Assembly: GCA_942491485.1 (NCBI GenBank)
Contig: CALOAX010000017.1
Location: forward strand, 310,001-374,000
DNA from: Desulfoluna sp942491485
Lineage (GTDB): Bacteria > Desulfobacterota > Desulfobacteria > Desulfobacterales > Desulfolunaceae
DNA: 64,000 nt
Reading direction: 5' to 3'
Position numbers and translations under genes: made by a program. Shown here one piece after another: positions 61,050 to 64,000 of the stretch. The notes below the pieces were generated by a model. It saw only the letters and a program-made list of their open reading frames with translations. It made no database searches and was not told the origin of the DNA. The first letter of the stretch is position 1, and each line of letters starts with the position of its first letter.

Positions 61050-63752
61050 ATGAGGCTTTCTATCCGCCTCAAATTAACGGCAATTTATTTTATAATCATC
61101 CTTGCCCTGGTGATGATGTCGGGCTACGCCATTCATACGACCAAGGCCATATTTATCCGTGAAATCGGCCAGAGTTCTTTTCTCATGGCCCAGGAGGTGT
61201 TCAAGCGGATGGATCAGCGCCTCTATCACTTTCTGAATGAGTTGCAGATCCATACGATGGGGCACCCGTTTCAGCAAGAGATGAGAGCCTCCAACAAGGC
61301 GTTTGAGGCCATGGAAGATCCGGCCGACTATGTGACCCGAGAGGCGTCTGTCTGGAATGATGGGGATGGGCCTGTGATGAAAAACCAGATTCTTAGCAGC
61401 CATTCCTCGGGACATTTTCGGGAGCTTTATTTTACAAATTATGAACGACGGTATGGCTATTCCCTTGTGGATAACGTGATTCTTACCAATCGCTATGGGG
61501 CTGTTGTGGCCATGGCCACCGGGGACACACCCTATAATCATCAGAAGGCGGTGTGGTGGACGGCAGTGAGGGAGACCGGGAGCTTTGTGGGAAATATCTA
61601 TCGTAACGGGTCCACCGGAAAGACAGGACTCGACCTGGGTGTTGCCGTTACAGATGATCGCGGCAGGTTTGCCGGGGGGCTTCTCATTCGGTTGAATATC
61701 CGGCAGCTGATCCGGGAGGCTGAAGTCGGGGTTCGCGACTTTCACAGCACGCGAATTCAAATTGTCACCGCAGACGGGCGGTTGCTTTATGCCACGACCC
61801 CCCATCGGTACCTTGAAGATGTGAGCATGAGTGAGGTCTACCCTCAGCTTGGCGGTGAAGATGGCTTTTTTGTCTCCAGGGAGGGAGAGCCCAGGATATA
61901 TTCCTTTACGCGTTCTCATGGGTTTAAGTTTTTTGAGGGGCTTAACTGGAATCTCATCATCTCCCACCGCCTGGATGATGTGCTGAAATCGTACCGGACA
62001 CTTCAGGTCAGCCTCATTGTTTTTACGATCCTCATGGTCTGTTTCTCCTTTGCCCTGGTCGTTTTGATCGGCGCCAGGGTGACCTCTCCATTGAAGGATC
62101 TGATGGAGGGGCTTCGGACCCTGGGGGAAGGGAGCTACGGCAGTCCGGTTAAGGTGAGGAGCCAGGATGAGTTCGGCGATCTGGCCCATACCTTCAATGA
62201 GATGGTGGGTCGCAGGCAGCGCATGGAAGCGGACCTTCATTTTGCCGGGTTTGCCATGGATCATGCCTCGGACGCCGCCTTATGGTTGAACCCGGACGGT
62301 GTGATTACGTATGTAAATGATGCAACGTGCATTATTTTGGGGTATGGGCGTCAGGAGCTTTTAGGTACGCATATTGAAAAAGTGGATCAGGGAATTTCAC
62401 GGGAGGTGTGGGTTGATTACTGGAATGAGCTGAAAGCAAAAGGACACCTCATCGTTGAAAGAGCGTTTGAGACAAATGAGGGGCGCTCTCTTCCTGTTGA
62501 GGTTGTGGTGAACCACATGGAATTCAGAGGACGTGAATACCTTTGTGCATTTGCAAGGGACATCTCAGAGCGAAAAAGGAACGAAGAAGAACGGCACCAG
62601 ATGGAGCGTCGTTTAAGGCAGGCGCAGAAGATGGAGGCTATCGGAACCCTGGCCGGTGGTATTGCCCATGACTTTAATAATATTCTCAGCGTGATCCTGG
62701 GGTATGCCGACATGGCACGGGAGGACCTTCCCGAGGGAGCGCCGGCCCTTGACGATATCCGGGAGGTACTGAAAGCCGGGAACCGGGCGCGTGACCTTGT
62801 TGCTCAGATCCTTGCCTTCAGCCGGCAGTCCGAAACCGAACACATCCCCTTTCAGCCGGCAAGCATTATCAAGGAAGGGGTGAAGATGCTTCGGGCGTCC
62901 CTGCCCAGCACCATCACCATCAAGGAGAACATCAACCCCGAGTGCGGTGTGATTGTCGCTGATCCCACTCAGATGAATCAGGTTCTCATCAACCTGTGCA
63001 CCAACTCATTTCACGCCATGGAAGAAGAGGGGGGGACCCTTTCGGTTGAACTTAAAAATGCGGACGTTGGTAGACAGGATATTGACCCCGGCTCGGAGCT
63101 TCATCCCGGAAGGTATGTCAAGCTCACGGTACAGGATTCTGGGCCAGGGATACCGGAGGCGATTCAGGAAAGAATTTTTGAGCCCTACTTCACCACCAAG
63201 GATGTGGGCAGGGGAACCGGCATGGGGCTGGCCATTGTGCATGGCATCATGAAAAGTTGCGGTGGGTTTATCACTCTGGATAGTCGGGTGGGGCATGGTG
63301 CCACGTTCCGGCTTTATTTCCCCGTCAGCCGTGAGGTGGCCTTTCCGGATCTGGATGAGCGGTTGGATGTCCCAGGCGGTTCGGAACGGATTTTGTTTGT
63401 GGACGATGAACCATACCTTGCGGAGATGGGGCAGGAGATGCTGGAACGACTGGGCTACCAGGTGACGGTGGTCAGGGAGAGCATCAAAGCCTGGGAACTT
63501 TTCGAACAAGATCCCGATGCCTTTGACTTGGTTATCACCGACCAGACCATGCCGGAGATGACCGGTGCGGTGCTTTCCGAGTATATCTTGGGGCTACGAC
63601 CGGATTTTCCCATCATTCTCTGCACGGGTTACAGCGCCCTGATCTCCGAAGAAAAAGCCAAGAGCATGGGCATTCGGGAGTTTGCCCTGAAGCCCCTGGT
63701 AAAAAGCGATATTGCCGTTTTGATACGTAAAGCGTTGGGCGATTCGGGGTAA
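61050..63752 (+). CDS. Hybrid sensor histidine kinase with Cache, HAMP, PAS and receiver domains
   Basis: 900 aa. Transmembrane segments at about 10-30 and 322-345 enclose a periplasmic Cache-type sensor. Then HAMP (about 345-400), PAS (about 405-515), HisKA with His540 in LAGGIAHDFNNILSV, HATPase_c (GSELHPGRYVKLTVQDSGPGIPEAIQERIFEPYFTTKDVGRGTGMGLA) and a C-terminal receiver with phospho-acceptor Asp831 in LVITDQTMPEMTG. No separate response regulator gene is adjacent, so output probably goes through an unlinked partner. Probably co-transcribed with the binding lipoprotein. Confidence 0.93.
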   Translation: MRLSIRLKLTAIYFIIILALVMMSGYAIHTTKAIFIREIGQSSFLMAQEVFKRMDQRLYHFLNELQIHTMGHPFQQEMRASNKAFEAMEDPADYVTREASVWNDGDGPVMKNQILSSHSSGHFRELYFTNYERRYGYSLVDNVILTNRYGAVVAMATGDTPYNHQKAVWWTAVRETGSFVGNIYRNGSTGKTGLDLGVAVTDDRGRFAGGLLIRLNIRQLIREAEVGVRDFHSTRIQIVTADGRLLYATTPHRYLEDVSMSEVYPQLGGEDGFFVSREGEPRIYSFTRSHGFKFFEGLNWNLIISHRLDDVLKSYRTLQVSLIVFTILMVCFSFALVVLIGARVTSPLKDLMEGLRTLGEGSYGSPVKVRSQDEFGDLAHTFNEMVGRRQRMEADLHFAGFAMDHASDAALWLNPDGVITYVNDATCIILGYGRQELLGTHIEKVDQGISREVWVDYWNELKAKGHLIVERAFETNEGRSLPVEVVVNHMEFRGREYLCAFARDISERKRNEEERHQMERRLRQAQKMEAIGTLAGGIAHDFNNILSVILGYADMAREDLPEGAPALDDIREVLKAGNRARDLVAQILAFSRQSETEHIPFQPASIIKEGVKMLRASLPSTITIKENINPECGVIVADPTQMNQVLINLCTNSFHAMEEEGGTLSVELKNADVGRQDIDPGSELHPGRYVKLTVQDSGPGIPEAIQERIFEPYFTTKDVGRGTGMGLAIVHGIMKSCGGFITLDSRVGHGATFRLYFPVSREVAFPDLDERLDVPGGSERILFVDDEPYLAEMGQEMLERLGYQVTVVRESIKAWELFEQDPDAFDLVITDQTMPEMTGAVLSEYILGLRPDFPIILCTGYSALISEEKAKSMGIREFALKPLVKSDIAVLIRKALGDSG

Positions 63753-63810
63753 TACGGTGGGCGAGGGTGGCCAAGCCTTTCTGGCAAAGCCCCCTCGGCT
63801 GCGTGAAACG

Positions 63811-64000
63811 TTACTTGGGTATTTTTTTGATCAGTTTTTTGACCGTATAATCCAGGCGCGCTTTAATTGTCTCTTCATCAACATTCTGCTGCACCTCTGC
63901 CTTGGCCATGCCCAGCCAGATAACGAATCCGGTGTCAGGGTCAACAAACGCGATCAACAACCCTCCTTTAGGCAGGTTTTCCTTTATCTCCGCATGCGTT
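63811..64000 (-). CDS. DUF4136-type lipoprotein, copy 2, 5' end missing
   Basis: The stop is TAA (complement of 63811-63813). The visible C-terminal 62 residues (GGLLIAFVDPDTGFVIWLGMAKAEVQQNVDEETIKARLDYTV) align without gaps with the end of the lipoprotein at 58696-59229. The gene continues beyond the window. Confidence 0.85.
   Translation of the reverse strand, partial: THAEIKENLPKGGLLIAFVDPDTGFVIWLGMAKAEVQQNVDEETIKARLDYTVKKLIKKIPK

Noticed and set aside
61074..62264. 396-codon minus-strand frame over the sensor kinase
   Set aside because: Antisense to the Cache and HAMP coding part; no recognisable family pattern.

Overview
The window looks like a chromosomal stretch of a Gram-negative anaerobe, most likely a sulfate-reducing relative of the Desulfobacterota. 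That is an inference from gene content: a giant BadF/BcrA-type 2-hydroxyacyl-CoA dehydratase activase, an exosortase/PEP-CTERM exopolysaccharide locus, eukaryote-like glycogen enzymes, and cytidylate-kinase-like proteins in tandem. The DNA is moderately GC-rich. No rRNA, tRNA, CRISPR array, transposase or phage gene was recognised.

Layout. 1-829: start of an MscS-type channel gene, cut by the window edge. 1053-8914: a complete tryptophan operon on the minus strand (leader peptide, trpE, G, D, C, F, B, A) with a classical attenuator whose leader peptide carries three consecutive Trp codons. 9073-20328: a plus-strand glycogen cluster (phosphorylase, bifunctional debranching enzyme, glycogen synthase, branching enzyme). 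20599-53316: a minus-strand exopolysaccharide region of about 33 kb. It holds two cytidylate-kinase-like paralogues, a WecG/TagA glycosyltransferase fused to two STAS domains, glycosyltransferases, hexapeptide acyltransferases, a diguanylate cyclase, a split exosortase module with one PEP-CTERM substrate, a Wzx flippase, a Wzc-like copolymerase without an intact Walker A motif, a Wza-type lipoprotein, a Wzy/ligase-type protein, two phosphoglycosyltransferase-related proteins, and an RsbW-like kinase with a STAS antagonist. 54227-58441: the dehydratase activase. 58696-64000: an LivJ-type binding lipoprotein and a hybrid histidine kinase, flanked by two DUF4136-type lipoprotein genes.

The most unusual feature is between the genes. 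About twenty intergenic sites carry a modular palindromic repeat of about 80-130 bp. Its main subtype has a conserved nine-base loop (GAGGAACGA) on stems whose sequences differ between copies while pairing is kept. One end (GCCGCCGGAGGC or a short hairpin) almost always faces the nearest gene, and many intergenic spaces are bookended by two inverted copies. Several genes (trpE, debranching enzyme, GT2, two acyltransferases) end inside a copy, so the repeat supplies their last codons and stop. Three separate 7-bp tandem arrays, a pair of MITE-like elements and a perfect 25-bp inverted repeat add to this repeat load.

The genes suggest a cell that stores glycogen and makes an exported polysaccharide. 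Polysaccharide assembly may be controlled by a STAS/RsbW partner switch that reaches directly into a glycosyltransferase, and by cyclic di-GMP. No transcript, protein or search data were available. Every functional call rests on motifs seen in the translated sequence and on known families.
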